Positions 12,732-25,500 of a stretch of 64,000 bases of DNA are shown one piece after another. The stretch lies in contig DF237258.1 in the NCBI GenBank assembly GCA_000708835.1, forward strand, positions 41,877-105,876. The letters are read 5' to 3'. Each line of letters opens with the position of its first letter. The first letter of the stretch is position 1. A program made the position numbers and the translations under genes. Below the pieces are notes generated by a model, which did no database searches, had not been told where the DNA came from, and saw only the letters and a program-made list of their open reading frames with translations. The stretch comes from Klebsormidium nitens (lineage: Eukaryota; Streptophyta; Klebsormidiophyceae; Klebsormidiales; Klebsormidiaceae).

Positions 12732-13461
12732 CTCTGCCAAGTAAGCAGCCAGATCAAGTCCTTTGCGGGCCGCCTTGTGTACGACAGTGTTTTGTCTGGG
12801 CGCGCAGGTCTCGCGCCGCGCCCAAGCGGCAGTGGATACTCAGCAAATTTCAAACCCTGGGGCAGGGTTTAAGTCCTGCCGCCGCTTGCAAACCCCCGCG
12901 CGCGATGGCAGCGAAGTCCGATCATGAACTTCATTCGGCCAGCTGCGTGCCAGTCTCGGGTCGCAACTCGCGCGTACAGCTTTCTCAGAAACTTTCTGGC
13001 TGCTGATGCTGATCAGGGCCAAGAGCCAAACCTCCAAGCGCCACACCGGAGTCAGCATCTCCTGGCCTATGAAGGCTGATGGCGCATCAGTGTGCAAAAA
13101 TGTGACAGGACAAACCAGGACAGACTCGAGGCAAAGGTGAAAGTGGGCTCTTTCAAGGATAAGTCCATCTCATGATGAATGCAGGCTTTCTCAAAACAAA
13201 GGAACATCATGATGAAAACGTCACGAAAACGTCTCTGCTAGCTGAGTGACACCATGAGAGGAAGTGACATGCCTGCGCCAAAACAGATGGACAGCGGGCT
13301 GCACGTGATGATAAAAGCGACTCTTTCAGCACCACGAATTCAGGGAACTTGGAGAACAGGTTGAAGTCCCGTTTCATGCACGCTCTGTGGGACAGTTATC
13401 ATGTAAGGAAGCACGCATGCATATTTGACTCTCTCTAGGCAAGTCCTCACGCAAGTCCCCA
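12732..13461. other. Intergenic region between tandem minus-strand genes
   Basis: Holds the upstream region of the F-box-like gene and the 3' flank of DEG9. No conserved coding segment or RNA gene is seen. Confidence 0.45.
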
Positions 13462-16400
13462 CTATGCGTTCAAATCCTCTGATCTCGCCGAGGGTATCCT
13501 GTGCGTTTTGAGGATGGAGGGAGTGGCGGCTTTGGCCGCGGCCGTCTCGAGCACCATGACCTGGTCGTACTCGAGGTCGAAGCGCAGGAAGGGCGCCGTC
13601 GCGGCCTCGACCATGGCGGCCAGGTGCTTCAGATTGTTGACGCGCGTGCCGTTGAAGCGCAGCACCTGCGTGTTCACGATTTCCTCGTATCCGATGTTGA
13701 TGTCCGCTACCAGCACCTGGGGAACACGGACGGCAATCAAAGCGTAAGCGTCTACTGGATACAGTGTTGGCACCACAAAGACACAAAGAGCAGCGAGCTT
13801 CGACAATATTCCACGACCAGGAGGTGTTATTAGTGCGTCGATACGTCGCGAGAAGCGAGAGGGCACGGCTCAATTCATGCGATCAGCACGTCGTTAAAGA
13901 TTGGATTGAGTCTTTCGTCAGCAGAGAGAAAGGGGAGCCTTGGCCTTAACAGCTCGCACCAATCCCACGAGACGTGCTGCTTCCCTTAACCAGACTCAAC
14001 GGGTTGCCCGACCTCTTGTAAACTGCCGTTCTCTCAACATCCGAACATGGCGGGGATACGGCAGGCATTCGGGTCTTGGAAAAGCCCTCCTCGATCCATC
14101 CGTAAACTTCAAAGAATTCCGGGAACAATACCAGATTCAGACAACACGCATTTCAAGCTCCAAGACAAATGGCTGGCAGCTTTGTGACCGGCTTGACTGC
14201 CGGTCACAAATCTGCTGCACACGGTGTGCGATGCTGACCTGCGAGACGACGACGACCTGCTGGTCGGGCGCGTCGGCCATGACGTGCATCATCTTGTCCA
14301 GCAGCTTCACGGGCGCGTCGAACTCGAAGTTCTTGCCGTACTCGGACGCCAGGTACGGCACCGACACCGGTGTGAACACCAGGCCTGCGGAGCAGTGTAA
14401 AGCCTTCTTTTTTCCGAAGCAAGTGTGGAGGGAAAGGCGACAAAAGCTGTGGGCATTTCTGGGGCGACAACTGCGAACTGAATGGAGCAATGCCGTTCGA
14501 AGGAACCCAGAATCGCTCAAAAAAGCGGCCCTCTTCCTCAATGGCGGCGACACACCACAAGCTTCGTATCGAGCTCTGTTGGCAGCTTGAAGTCCTCGGC
14601 TTTGCGCGATCCTCCTTAGAAGCCCGCTTTGACCACCGTCTTGTTTATTCCAAAAGCAACGCCACACTTCCTACTCCCCTTCTCTCTCAGCACCACAACA
14701 CTCTCCCCCGCGTCTCACCTGCGACGATGTAGTAGCTGGGCGGCTTCCCCCCGGTGTGAACTGGCACCAGCCGGTTGTGGCTGCCCAGCTTGACCTGCAC
14801 CTGGTGCTCGCGCCCCTCGCGCAGGATGGTCAGCCGCGCCGTCTCGCCCGTGTACCGCTGTGACACCAGGTACGAGAACGCGATGCGCTCGCCGCGCCGG
14901 AACGGGACGGTGCCGTCGTTGGCCACGTCAACGCCGTCGAAACTGCGGAGCAAACACGGGCGCTGGAGCGAGAATCCGAAAGAAAAGCTTTCTTAAAGTT
15001 CGCTATCTGATTCGACGTACCTTTGCGCAGAAGGTAACTGTCGTGTGTCAGCAAACGAGATCGGTAAAGCAGACTCGCTTGATGATTACACCAACGGATC
15101 AACAAACGCAAATTGCACCCTTCCTCCTCCGATCGACTCCGTTCATGCTGCTATCTACCTACTCAGACACTTGTAGTCGGACCTTGACTGGAATTCTTAC
15201 CTGAGCAGAATGTCCGATGCCTGGAGCTGCTCGGCCGAGGGTGCCGTGGGCTCAACTCGGCGGACTCGAACACCCTTCTGATGATCCTGCAGTACACAAG
15301 AGATGGCACATTCAGACTCAGGGAGCGGGATTGACAACAGACAAGAGCTGACGATGCAATGTACAACCACCATGTGAGATATGTGGAAACACAGAGACTA
15401 TCGGCAAGAAGAAAGGTCACGCAATACATTCTGAAATATGGACCAAGCACAGGCTGTAACGATCCGATCGGTTTATCCCTCAAAAGTTCAGAAACACTGC
15501 TTTCAGCAAACAAGAACCTTCAAGCCCTCGTTTGCGACCTCAGGCGAAAAGTGAGGTGCACGACGAGCCCGGCAGAGCAGATGAGAGCGGTTCAAGTGAC
15601 TATATTGAAGTATTGAACGTTTCGAAAATGAGCTTTCGGTTGGTTTGATGTGTCTCACCGTCATCCCCAGGGCTTTTCGCAGCTGCGGGTTCTCCATCTT
15701 CTGCCACTCAATCCCCAGGATGGGGAACCCGGTGTAGCCCCCCGTGCGCTCAAAGTCGGTGATGAAGTGGTTGATCACGGGCGTCGGGATCACATACCCG
15801 ATGTTCTCTGCGTCCTCGTTTTTCAGCGACTGGAATGCGATGCCCACGCAGTTCCCCGACTCATTAAATGCGGGCCCCCCGGAGTTGCCAGCATTGATTG
15901 CCGCATCGATTTGCACGCCTAGCAGCTCGCTGCTCCCATGGGCGTACGACGTGACCTCAATCCGCGAGACGACCCCGCTCGTCACGGAGATGGTGTCGCC
16001 CCCAATCGGATACCCAACGACAGTCACAGAGTCCTGGCGGCGAGGTAGTCTAGAATCAGGTGAAGCACTTGAAAGTAATTGATGCATATACTGCTGTGAT
16101 CGGCCAAAGCCTATTGCAGAACGTACAGATGGAATCTGAGAGTCAGATTATGAAATCCAGTCGAAAATGGACCATCTCAAGGCACCCTTTTGCCAATACA
16201 TGCTGATGTTTGCGAAGAACCTCTACATGTGTGGACAGGAGAGATCAATCAGGAGGAACAGCAAGAAGTTTGCAAAAGTAGCATACCAACCGCAAGCAGC
16301 AAAAGCTGAACGGGCGAGGCCTGGACTGACCTGCAACCGGGGGAGGCTTCCAAACTCGAGCGGCGTCACCCCTTCCCAGAAATCGTCGTCCTCCACCGTG

Positions 16401-17773
16401 AGCATGGCAATGTCGCACTCGGTCCCAATCGCCAGAACGGTGGCCAGAAACTTGGTGTCGGAGCCCCGCTTTTTGACTTTGACCTGGACCACAACAGGAC
16501 AACATTAAAGTGTTCTAGAAATAGGTGGAATTGAGATACAAGTATTGGCATAAAGGTCTTGCCGAAGGAGACCTTCGGCACCGGATCAGGGTAGGTTTGC
16601 CGACCATGGAGTCAAAGCCCTAACTGAAGTTGGCATAGAGTTGTCTTCGCGTCCGCAGAAAGTCCTTGCTGTGTATTGGCGGCCCACAAGCAGCAAGCAG
16701 AGAACCGATAGCACACAGCCCGTCAATCGGACTTTCCCACCAGTCAGAAACTACGTCTCTAGGGATTTCGCATCCAGCGCAAGCCGACAAGCAAAGGACG
16801 AGCCTTTCTAATCCCGATTATCACGTCCCTAGCATCTCCCCCTCACCTGTGTGTGATGCTCGACACTGTGAGCGTTGGTTAGCACGCGCCGCCCTCCGAT
16901 GATGAAACCGCTCGAGTTGGAGCTGAACTGGCGCTTGCGTTGCCATGGAAGCGAGTAATTGGGCTCTGTATGAGTGCAGAACACCTTCACCACCGCGTCC
17001 ATGAACGGCGCATCCTCTTCCTCCAAGCCGCCATCGTCATGGCCCTGAACTTGGGCGGGTGGTGGTGATCGGCGGCTGCGGCCAGTCTTCCGCTGCGGAG
17101 TTTCTCGGGGTGGCAACTCATAGCCTGGGACAAAGAGAGAGTCAAACAAAGTATGAATGATGACCAAAGCGCGGCATTGAAAGGCAGAACTGATCCCTAT
17201 GCTCCAGAAGCAAAGCAGCAGTGCACACAAAGGGTTTATCTTCTAATTGCAACTTTTCTACTTCCGACACAACCACCACCACCACCACCATTACCAAAAC
17301 CAGATTTTACAGTCCCCAGAGCAGATAGTAATCATCAGAAATGCACCTGGCGCTGGCAAACCCTTGTCCGCCCGGCGACCCCTGGTGCCTGGCCCTCCCC
17401 CAGTGGCGCCGCTTCTGCCTTTCCGCCCGTCTTGGTCTTTCCTCACACCGCCTTTATTGTTCTTGCGTGCCGGTCCAACCGGAACGTCATCGGAGCTGGT
17501 CTCTGCATGCTGCCCGCTGGCGCCAGGTTTATTGTCATTGACCGCTGCTTTCCCGGCCCGCCTGCGCAAGGAAGGTGGCGTGGCAGTGTCCACTATGTCC
17601 TCCTCAACGTTTGGGGCAGGTTCGGTCACATGCATGCGCTCTGGTTCTGGAAGCACCTCCCGTTCAAGGACTATTTCAGGGCCGTCCAAGGAAGGGAGGC
17701 CAGCTAGAGCAGCATCTTCGCCCGCCGGATTCAATTTTGCCTTCTTCCGACCACGCGTTTCCCTGCTGGCCAT
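13462..17773 (-). CDS. DEG9: DEG9-type nuclear/nucleolar Deg/HtrA serine protease (8 exons, 647 aa)
   Basis: ATP-independent serine endopeptidase of the Deg/HtrA family. Exons (minus order): 17773-17347, 17124-16847, 16483-16331, 16033-15659, 15286-15201, 14942-14719, 14384-14239 and 13716-13462; all phases agree. The catalytic triad is visible as His in [11 protein letters not shown], Asp in TECDIAML and Ser in GNSGGPAF. It is followed by PDZ-like segments ([39 protein letters not shown]) and the DEG9-specific tail with [19 protein letters not shown]. The N-terminus ([14 protein letters not shown]) is basic and low-complexity, as in plant DEG9, which is known to be nuclear/nucleolar and to degrade the response regulator ARR4 in Arabidopsis. 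The start at 17773 is the first ATG of the open frame. The N-terminal linker is longer than I recall for Arabidopsis. Confidence 0.95.
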
Positions 17774-18897
17774 CGCAGAAGGCGGTCTTGACGCCTGAGG
17801 AGAAGCTGAGTGCGCAAATGGGCGTTCTTGTGCGCCCAAAGACAATGTCAGCTCACAACTGCATACCGTGACGCTGACCTATTTTGCTGAGGCGTAATAA
17901 AGTCCTAAAGTCCTATAATAATATCATGCAGCTAGCTCATTGCAGGCATTTTAGCCTCGAGCCGACGGACGTGCTGTCGGGGCCCTGGGCCGACCGTACG
18001 CGACGAGCGCCGCCGCCCGCTCGCGCGGCCGCCGTCGCTCGACATGATCAAATTGCAATGCCGCGGCCAGTGGCCGCGCAGCGTGGACCAAATACGCAGC
18101 TGCGAAGCAGGCATGCAGTGAGATGGCGTCGGACTGAAGCGTGAAAGATACCCGTTAAGGATCAAGGCATGGCATTGAAAACTTTGAAAATGGTGTAAGT
18201 TCACTAAAGCATACTTTCCTAAATAATATTCAAGACGAAAACGTCCAAGTGTTATCCTGACAAAAGTTGGCGTAACGACTGTAACGAGTCAGTCCTCTAG
18301 TCTGAATGCCACGTCAAGGTTGCATCTGGAAAACAAGGTATCCGGCTTGTCCCTGGCTGCTTGATGAGTGTGCAACTGTATTCAAACCGTATATTGCGCA
18401 CCTTAGAAACATCGATGATATTTCTATGCAGTATCAGCTAATACAAGGTTCTAACAGACACCAACGCTACAATCCGTTCATTTTGCTTCGACGTCCCTTC
18501 GTGTGCAACTACTGCGACGAAGCCTTTTCATTGACAACGACGAACCATGCTAGTACGTACAGGCGCTACAGTTGGTGCCTCCAATCCATCCTGTCAAAAA
18601 GCCGCTCGAGATGACACCATTTGCACAGCTCACACCGTCATGAAACTCCAACCAAGCCCGCTCAATGTCAAAAATTTCCGAAAAGCATACCTCATTTTCA
18701 GTATCGCTTCTACGCTTGCTTCCGGCATCTTTTATTGAGAACAGGAAATTTGAAAGGACTTCTGATCTCACATGATTCAAGAATTAGCTACTTGACTTGG
18801 CTATTTTAGCGTCTTGCGTCCTTGAACTTCTTCTCTTCCTCCTGACGCATGAAAATCTTACAGCGGAAGCTTGCAATGAAGCGAGGGCTGCCAAATC
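17774..18897. other. Intergenic region upstream of DEG9
   Basis: Presumed DEG9 promoter and 5' UTR, followed by the 3' flank of the coiled-coil gene. Only short unsupported ORFs are seen. The part after about 18200 is AT-richer. Confidence 0.45.
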
Positions 18898-20689
18898 CTA
18901 TGCAAGCATCTGATTGAGCTTGAGAATGTGATCGTCAAGATCGTTGCATATCCTGCAAGAGCAACAAATTTTGATCAGTCCGTATGGATACACCAAAATG
19001 CCACACAGAAATGAGATTCTTGACTCACGTAGCTCACTGCTCAACAATCGTTTAGCTTTCGACAAAAGGATGGCATGCAACAGCGCGCGACAGTAACTTC
19101 CCAGCTTTCGAGATGCTCACCGTCGCTTTTCATCTCTTTCTTGGGTCGCCGCGTACAATTGAGCCTCCACCCTCTGGCTCTCTTCAGAAGCAGAGTTCAA
19201 GTCCGACTTTCTACTCTTCAGTTTGCTCTCCAGGTCTTTTGCTTCTTTGAGGTGTCGAAGTTTTGTCTCCTTCAGCTTCTGTTCAAGTTCGTCCGATGAT
19301 GCCTCAGTGTCTCCGACCTGTTTCACAACTTCCTTCTGTCTTCGCTCGAGATCTGCACGTCAAGAAAGGTCTATTAGGTCCGTACGAAGGAGTTCAAGCT
19401 TTGAACACCTAGATAGTAAGAATGACCTCTACTAAACGTGATCGTTCTATTGCAAACTCGTCTTTCAGGCCAGCACACTTGTTCAATCGATCGCTCGAAG
19501 CATCGAAGATCTCAACCAGGCGTATGTATCGCCACCGCTTGTGGATTTTCAATTGCAGAGTACGTCGATTGATGTGCAAGGCATGTTCGCAGAGCGCACG
19601 TACCTTCAATCGCTCTATTCAGCTCCTTCTCCTTTCCATCGAGGTTGTCAATGACGGTGACAGTTTGGGACCGCTGGTGGTCTAGCTCGTTCTGTAGCTG
19701 TACAACAAGATCGTAACCTGTAGATTAGTTTGAAAGAAAGCCAAATCGATGATGGAACTCATTTCGACAATCCACAAAACTAGACAAAGAGGGGCTGCGC
19801 CATTTGGCGCACAACATAGTCCATGTCTTTGCGGTCATGATATGCTCCAGAAGTGCATACGAATTCACTTGCCGTCGACTTGTCGTTCACAACACTTACT
19901 GCTTGCAGCTTGCGTGATAGTTCGTCGATGATCGTCTGCTGTTTCACTTGCGTATCAGCAATCAACTTCTCGTGGTGCTGTATCTGCTCTATCTGCTCCC
20001 TGTAGACCGCCGATGTCTCTCCTTCTTTCGTCTCGAGATTCTCATGAATCGTCTGGAGCTCTCTGTAAGGATTTGCAAGATTTCAAGTGTTCTGGTCGAC
20101 TTACATAGACCTTTTCAAAGCTCAAAGATTGGTTGAATGGAACACATGAGGCAACCGCAACAGCGTGGCTTTTCTGGGTGTTTATTTGGCGGGGTACAAA
20201 GTAATCAAGACAGTGCAAGCTCGGCGAACCGAAGACCTTTCGAAAACGCTCACTTGATCTCGTCCCTTTGCTTTTCCAAGTTCTGACGAAGGCTGCTGGT
20301 CTCTCGTCGTGTAAGCAGCAGACGACGTTCTTGATGCTTTGATTCCTCAATCTGCAATAAGCACCGCTGCTGGACTTCGTCCCTTTGCTCCTGGAGCTGA
20401 ACCAGAAGCTGAGCCTTGGAGTCCTGGAGCTGCACTTCCACCTGGCAATGCAGCGCATCGCCGAAAGTCATGGACGGTCTTGAAACAGCTCCCCAAGGGC
20501 GACGATTTTCTTGTGAGATAGAGTACTCAGCAAAGGCGATCTTTCAAAATGAGATTGCTCCGCGTGCTTCAGAATGCCAATAGTGGCAAGGTCTTCAGTA
20601 GACCTCCTCACCTGCAACCGCGTTTTCTGCTCCTCTAGCGTCCTTGCCATCTGCAACAGCCTTAAATGGAAGCTTGATTGGACCTCCAT
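18898..20689 (-). CDS. Coiled-coil protein of unknown function (6 exons, 269 aa as modelled)
   Basis: The model joins 20689-20612, 20441-20254, 20062-19900, 19697-19604, 19352-19121 and 18952-18898; phases are consistent and the stop is TAG. The product is almost entirely heptad-type coiled coil rich in Gln, Glu, Lys and Leu (LLVQLQEQRDEVQQR, IEQIQHHEKLIADTQ, SSDELEQKLKETKLRHL). It ends in ICNDLDDHILKLNQMLA. There is no signal peptide, membrane helix or catalytic motif. The start at ATG 20689 is the first Met in the first clear exon, but the open frame extends upstream and a further 5' exon cannot be excluded. Such proteins are often cytoskeletal, centrosomal or ciliary scaffolds, but nothing here decides that, so no function is assigned. 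Confidence 0.75.
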
Positions 20690-22544
20690 CTCAACGGACA
20701 CAAGTTTCCACCTTGGCAAAGAGCCTGATACTCACAAGCAAGCTCAAGCTACTGAAAGCTCTCCAACTATGTCATACCTCCTTACTTCCAATTCCTGATA
20801 TTCGTGCTTTCTTTTTAAGGTCACGAGCTAATTAGTCCTGTAGCATACAAGCTGAAGTCAGGTTTCATAGATGGGGGAGCTGTGCCAAAACTCCGGGGAA
20901 TTGACGGCATTGTTCAACTTATCAATATGATCAGTTCTCTTGTGCGCTGTGTTCAATCTGCAACCTTTCTCAGCAGAAAGTGAATGCTTCTTGTTGAAAC
21001 ATCGGTGGTCAGCATGCACAGCGGATCACGTGAGACGTCGTCTTCGTCATACGAATCTAGGATACTCGACACCTAGTATCTAGAAGAAAGTCCCCGACGC
21101 ATTGCCTTAAGAGAAAGACCTGGCCTACAAACACGATCATCTGTGCACCCAAACCACCATACCTATCCCACCCGTTCTGGGAGCGTGTCCTAGAAGTAAG
21201 TTTAACATGAGGTCCTCAAAAGCGCGCAAACAAACGTTGCTTTCATACTCTGGCCTTACGACTACAAAATGTACGCTTTTACTGATGATGCAAACGCTGA
21301 ATCACCTTCAATGAACAAAAGAAGAACCAGGTTCCAGAAATTTTGACAACTTTCTTGTCTCCGAAGGGGCCTGTCTGGGCCTGTCTCCTAAGGTGCACAG
21401 CCCGCATGGGACGCGTAGGATTTATTTGGTGGTTATTATAGAGAGTCACCGCTTTTTACAAAAGTGCTTCAAGATCGCGCCACTAAGTTCAGGTTATATC
21501 GCGATGTCACCAACACAACGTGACGAAATGTCTCTTCAATTTAGGTAAAGTAAGCTCGAGGTATAGTAAGCTCCCAGCCTAACACTGAAAACCTAACCCT
21601 TGAAATCACCCGCTCCGCACCCGAACCCACCCTATCCCCCAAACTAACCCCACCCGTCCCAGGCTGCTTGGCTTACTTTACCTGAAGCTTACTTTACCTA
21701 AATTGAAGTCTTATCGTGACGAATGCCTGCAGCCTAGACCGAGGTGTAAAGCTAGAGCCAGAATCAAAGTCGGCTAGCTCGTTATGATTGGCCCGGAAGA
21801 TCCTGATGTCATATCATATACTATGTTCGGCCATTGTCACCATGGGAATTTTGTGCTCAGATACAAGTCACGGCGCGAGTGCACAGCTCAGTGCCAACTC
21901 AATAACGTTGAGCACAAATGAAAATGTGGTTTGCCGCGTGTATGATCAAAATCTTGTAGATTCTTACATGTCTGGCATGCGCACAACTCTCAGCCTCCGC
22001 GGCCGCTAGACAGCAGGCCCAGATCATGCACCTAGTGCAAGATTCAGCGAAGGTGTACACGCATTTTATACGCCTAGCTAAAGCTCTTTGCGCTTCTTTA
22101 TAATGCGGTCACGCGAACACAATACATGCTGGTTTAGAGCTCAGATCCATCACGCCTGAGAGATCGAGCGTCCAATCAACTTTCAACCTGGCCACACAGA
22201 GGTCTGTGTGAAAAAGTTTTCAGTCGTCATAACGTGAGCCACTGTACGTGGATCAATGTGGCGTCCATCATTACTCGCTGATGCACTAAATAGCAGGCTG
22301 ATCGAAACGGATGGCTTGCGCCGCGCACTACGCATGAAGGACAATAGTCCGGCTACAACATCCATGCAGGATGCACGACGGAGCTGGCGGCTCCTGCCAA
22401 TCACATGCTCCATGGCTATACCCGCAATCGAGAACATATTGGGCTGCGAAGTCCTTTTACTTCCGATCGGCCTGATCCTTAACTTACTCGCATCGAGTAT
22501 TTCACCTCGACCCGAGCCTACTCTGTGCCTGCACCTAGTTTCTC
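20690..22544. other. Gene-poor interval containing a foldback element
   Basis: Lies between the coiled-coil gene and the 3' end of UFL1, both on the minus strand. The only structure recognised is the inverted repeat at 21534-21708, with direct repeats at its flanks. The remaining sequence has only short ORFs without domains. Confidence 0.5.
21519..21725. mobile_element. MITE-like foldback element with about 47-bp terminal inverted repeats
   Basis: The left arm 21534-21580 starts CTTCAATTTAGGTAAAGTAA. It matches the reverse complement of the right arm 21661-21708, perfectly over the outer 23 bases and with a few differences further in. Each arm itself contains a duplicated AGGTAAAGTAAGC-like unit. 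The loop (21581-21660) is C-rich and almost free of G. A near-identical direct repeat, CGTGACGAAATG at 21519-21530 and CGTGACGAATG at 21715-21725, sits outside the arms; a TCT triplet also directly abuts both arms (21531-21533, 21709-21711). No transposase is encoded, so it would be non-autonomous. The superfamily is not assigned. Confidence 0.65.
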
Positions 22545-25500
22545 TCAGGAGCCTTCTGAGGATCCGAGAACGAGTGCTTTAAGAGAGGCAAGCTGGCTGT
22601 TTAAGCTCTCTTCTTTCTGGCCCATCAACTTAGTGTCGTCACCTTCGGAGGCAGAGGCTGCTGTCGCTGCGAGAAGATCAACAGTGGCTCGATGGTACTC
22701 GTTGAGAGTGGCAAACGACGCGGGGGGGAGCTCATCCTGTGGGGGACGAAAGGGGGCACACTGATCAACTTTCTGAGCAAGAGGCTCCTATCAACAAAGG
22801 TTTGCCTCAATGAGCGCTGCGGTAATGCAAAGCTGCAGATCACTTACGAAGGGCCAGAAATGCTCCTACACGCCGGACTGCCATAACAGACCTCCATCCA
22901 CGATCTTAGAGTCACCTGCGAAAACCTTTAAGCACTTTGCATGTCCTGGCTTTGACTCCATACCACTTTGTTTACTCAGCAGGACAACCACGACGTGCAT
23001 GAGCTCAACGTCCTAGCGCTTCGTGCTTCTAAGCATAAGCAACCTGAGAAAGTCGAAGCGTGTGAAGCAAAGGCGCACGGCCTCACCTTTAGCCTGGCAA
23101 TGGCTGCTGCCATGGCCCGCCCTGGCGCTTGCAGGGCACGACTGAGGACCTGGGCGTACAAAGCGGCCACCACCAGGGGCAGCGATGCAACAGCGCTGTT
23201 CTCCGCCTCCAGTTGAGCGACGAGGGTCTGCCAAAAGGATATCGAAATTCATCAACGTCAGACTGCGTACCCAAACTGCCAACCAGGGGACAGCGTATCC
23301 ATTTTGCTGCTGCTGGATAGTTCAAGGGGCCTAAGTGAGGCCTCTGCTTTTGAATGAGCCGAACGTCCACAAGGAAACGTGCAAAAACAGCGGTTGCTTG
23401 TCCCCTTCTGTGGATCACGTTCGGCATCATAACAATCGAACTTCCTCGTCGTGAAAGGTCTGTAATCAGCCCGGACAACAGACAGGCGTGTCCGCTTTCA
23501 GTAACCGGGAAAGAACGTTCCATCAGGAGTAGACAATAAGCGAACCAGTCAGTCCCCGCAGGCAGTCACCTTTCTGTGCGCGTGCAGGAGGGAGCGCTCG
23601 AGCTTCTTGTCCAGCTTTTTCAGCCGCACGCCGCATGCCTCCGCCGTGTGGTCCAGCGCCTCCTGGAACGCCGCCACGTCCTTGCCGTCTAACGCTGCCA
23701 GCATGGCTCTCGCCCGCTCGGCCACGCCTTTTGGCAGAGCCCGCACCGCCGATGCGCGCTCCGCTGCTGACAGAGGCCCTGTTGACGCGCAGAGAAAACG
23801 AGCAGGTGATTGTGTGAGATTATTAGTTGGATGCAGTGGAGGATGATCAACGACCTCGAGTTACGACATCTAAAACGGGTTTGCGAAGGTCCAGCTGATG
23901 CATGAAAGCACGTAAATAACAATAAGAGGAGCCGCCGGGGAAGCAAGCAGAATTTTCAAAGGCAGCGACAAAAAAAGCAATCGGCTAGAAGAACTTGATA
24001 TCTTTAATCACAGCGTAGTCATCGAAGAACATCTACATCATGGTCCAGCCAGAATGACGAGGGCTCCCTGCTCTGCCCGCCCCAACTCCTCACCTGCGGT
24101 CGGCTCCCGCTCTTCCCCATCCTCCGCTTCCGCCTCCCTCTCGCTCATCAGCAGCGCGTCCGTCGCCTCTGTCGCGGTGGTCCTCAGCAGATGTCTCTGC
24201 AGCAGCGGACCCGTGGCGGCGTCCTCTTCAAACAGCTCCAGCGCCTTTGCAAATAGCTGCAGCCGCAAGTTGGCTTCCTCCAGCTTCTGCAGCAGCGCGT
24301 CCCGCCGCTTGCGCCGCTCCTCTGCGCCCGCCGTGAAGGCGGCCTTCTTGGCGGCCACGAATGTCGCCAGCACCGTGGGCCGCAGCCGCCGCACGAGCGC
24401 GCGCGCCAGCTTGTTGCTGTCGTCAGACGTGCCTATATGAGAGGGGAGTGAAAGTTACGTCAGTCCAGGAGCCACAGCAAGAGGGTGGTCCATGACTTTA
24501 TCAAGTGGCTGCAGGCTTGTTGACAACCAATAAGGGTCCTTGTGGTTGGGAGGAGCGGAAGTGAGTGACGATAGGCCGCCAGGCAAGCCCGCGCACCACT
24601 TCACCTTACGAACTACCACACCGTTGTTTGTGCTAACGAACGTGGGGCGGTAAGCTGTCACGACAAATCTACAATCGCCTCTAGGGATTCGCAAAGACAT
24701 GGATGCAGCTGGCGACCTTGTCGAGAACCGTACGACATTCCGAAGCTACATAGGAAGCCCCTCCTACTCTTACCTGCCCCGGCACCCTCTAGATCCGGGT
24801 ACCACTCCAGCAAGCAGTCCTCCATCTCCGTGTCCGTGGGTGCCCCCCGTGTCTCATTCTCCTCAGCGGCAGGCTCCGTGCTAGCGGCGCCGCCTTTCCC
24901 CGCCTTGTTCCGTCTCCCTTTCTTCGCTCCCTTGCCGCCCCTCGTCTCCTCCTCCTCTTCATCCACCTCTGCACTCTTCGAGGGGGCCCCTCTCCTGCCT
25001 TTTTTGCCCCCCCGTTTCGTCCTACCCCCTTCGTCCTCGCTGTCGTCATTCCCGGCAGCCGAAGTGCTTGCCTGGCTGTTCCGCTCCGCCGTTGCCGCGT
25101 TCGCGGCCTTCGACGGCTTCTTCGCGAGCAAGACAGCCGCGGCCTTGGTGCGAGCTAGAGTGTCGAACTTTTCGATGCAGTCCTTGAGCAAGGACTCCGC
25201 CACCAGACACGTGTCCAGCACCAGGACCGCCGACTTGGTCTGCAGACGTAATCCTCAGGCGTCAAATTTGTGTTGCGACGTGCACGCTGCAACATAGATA
25301 ACCAACTTCCTATCTTAGAAAAGACCATTCTTGTGCCAGAGGGTACTACGGTTGCAGGAAACGTTCTGAGGTAAACGGAAGCGGAACTACAGACGGGCTT
25401 GCAAGTGGTATTGGAAAGCAGGAGGCTCGACAACCACCAGTCAGCTGGCAAAGGATCGACAGCAAGATCGTCTCCAACATGGTCCAAATTTCGCTGTGCT

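Noticed and set aside
19435-19525. Extra exon (EIFDASSDRLNKCAGLKDE) in the coiled-coil gene
   Set aside because: No acceptor gives the right phase, while the exons on either side (ending at 19604 and starting at 19352) join directly in frame.
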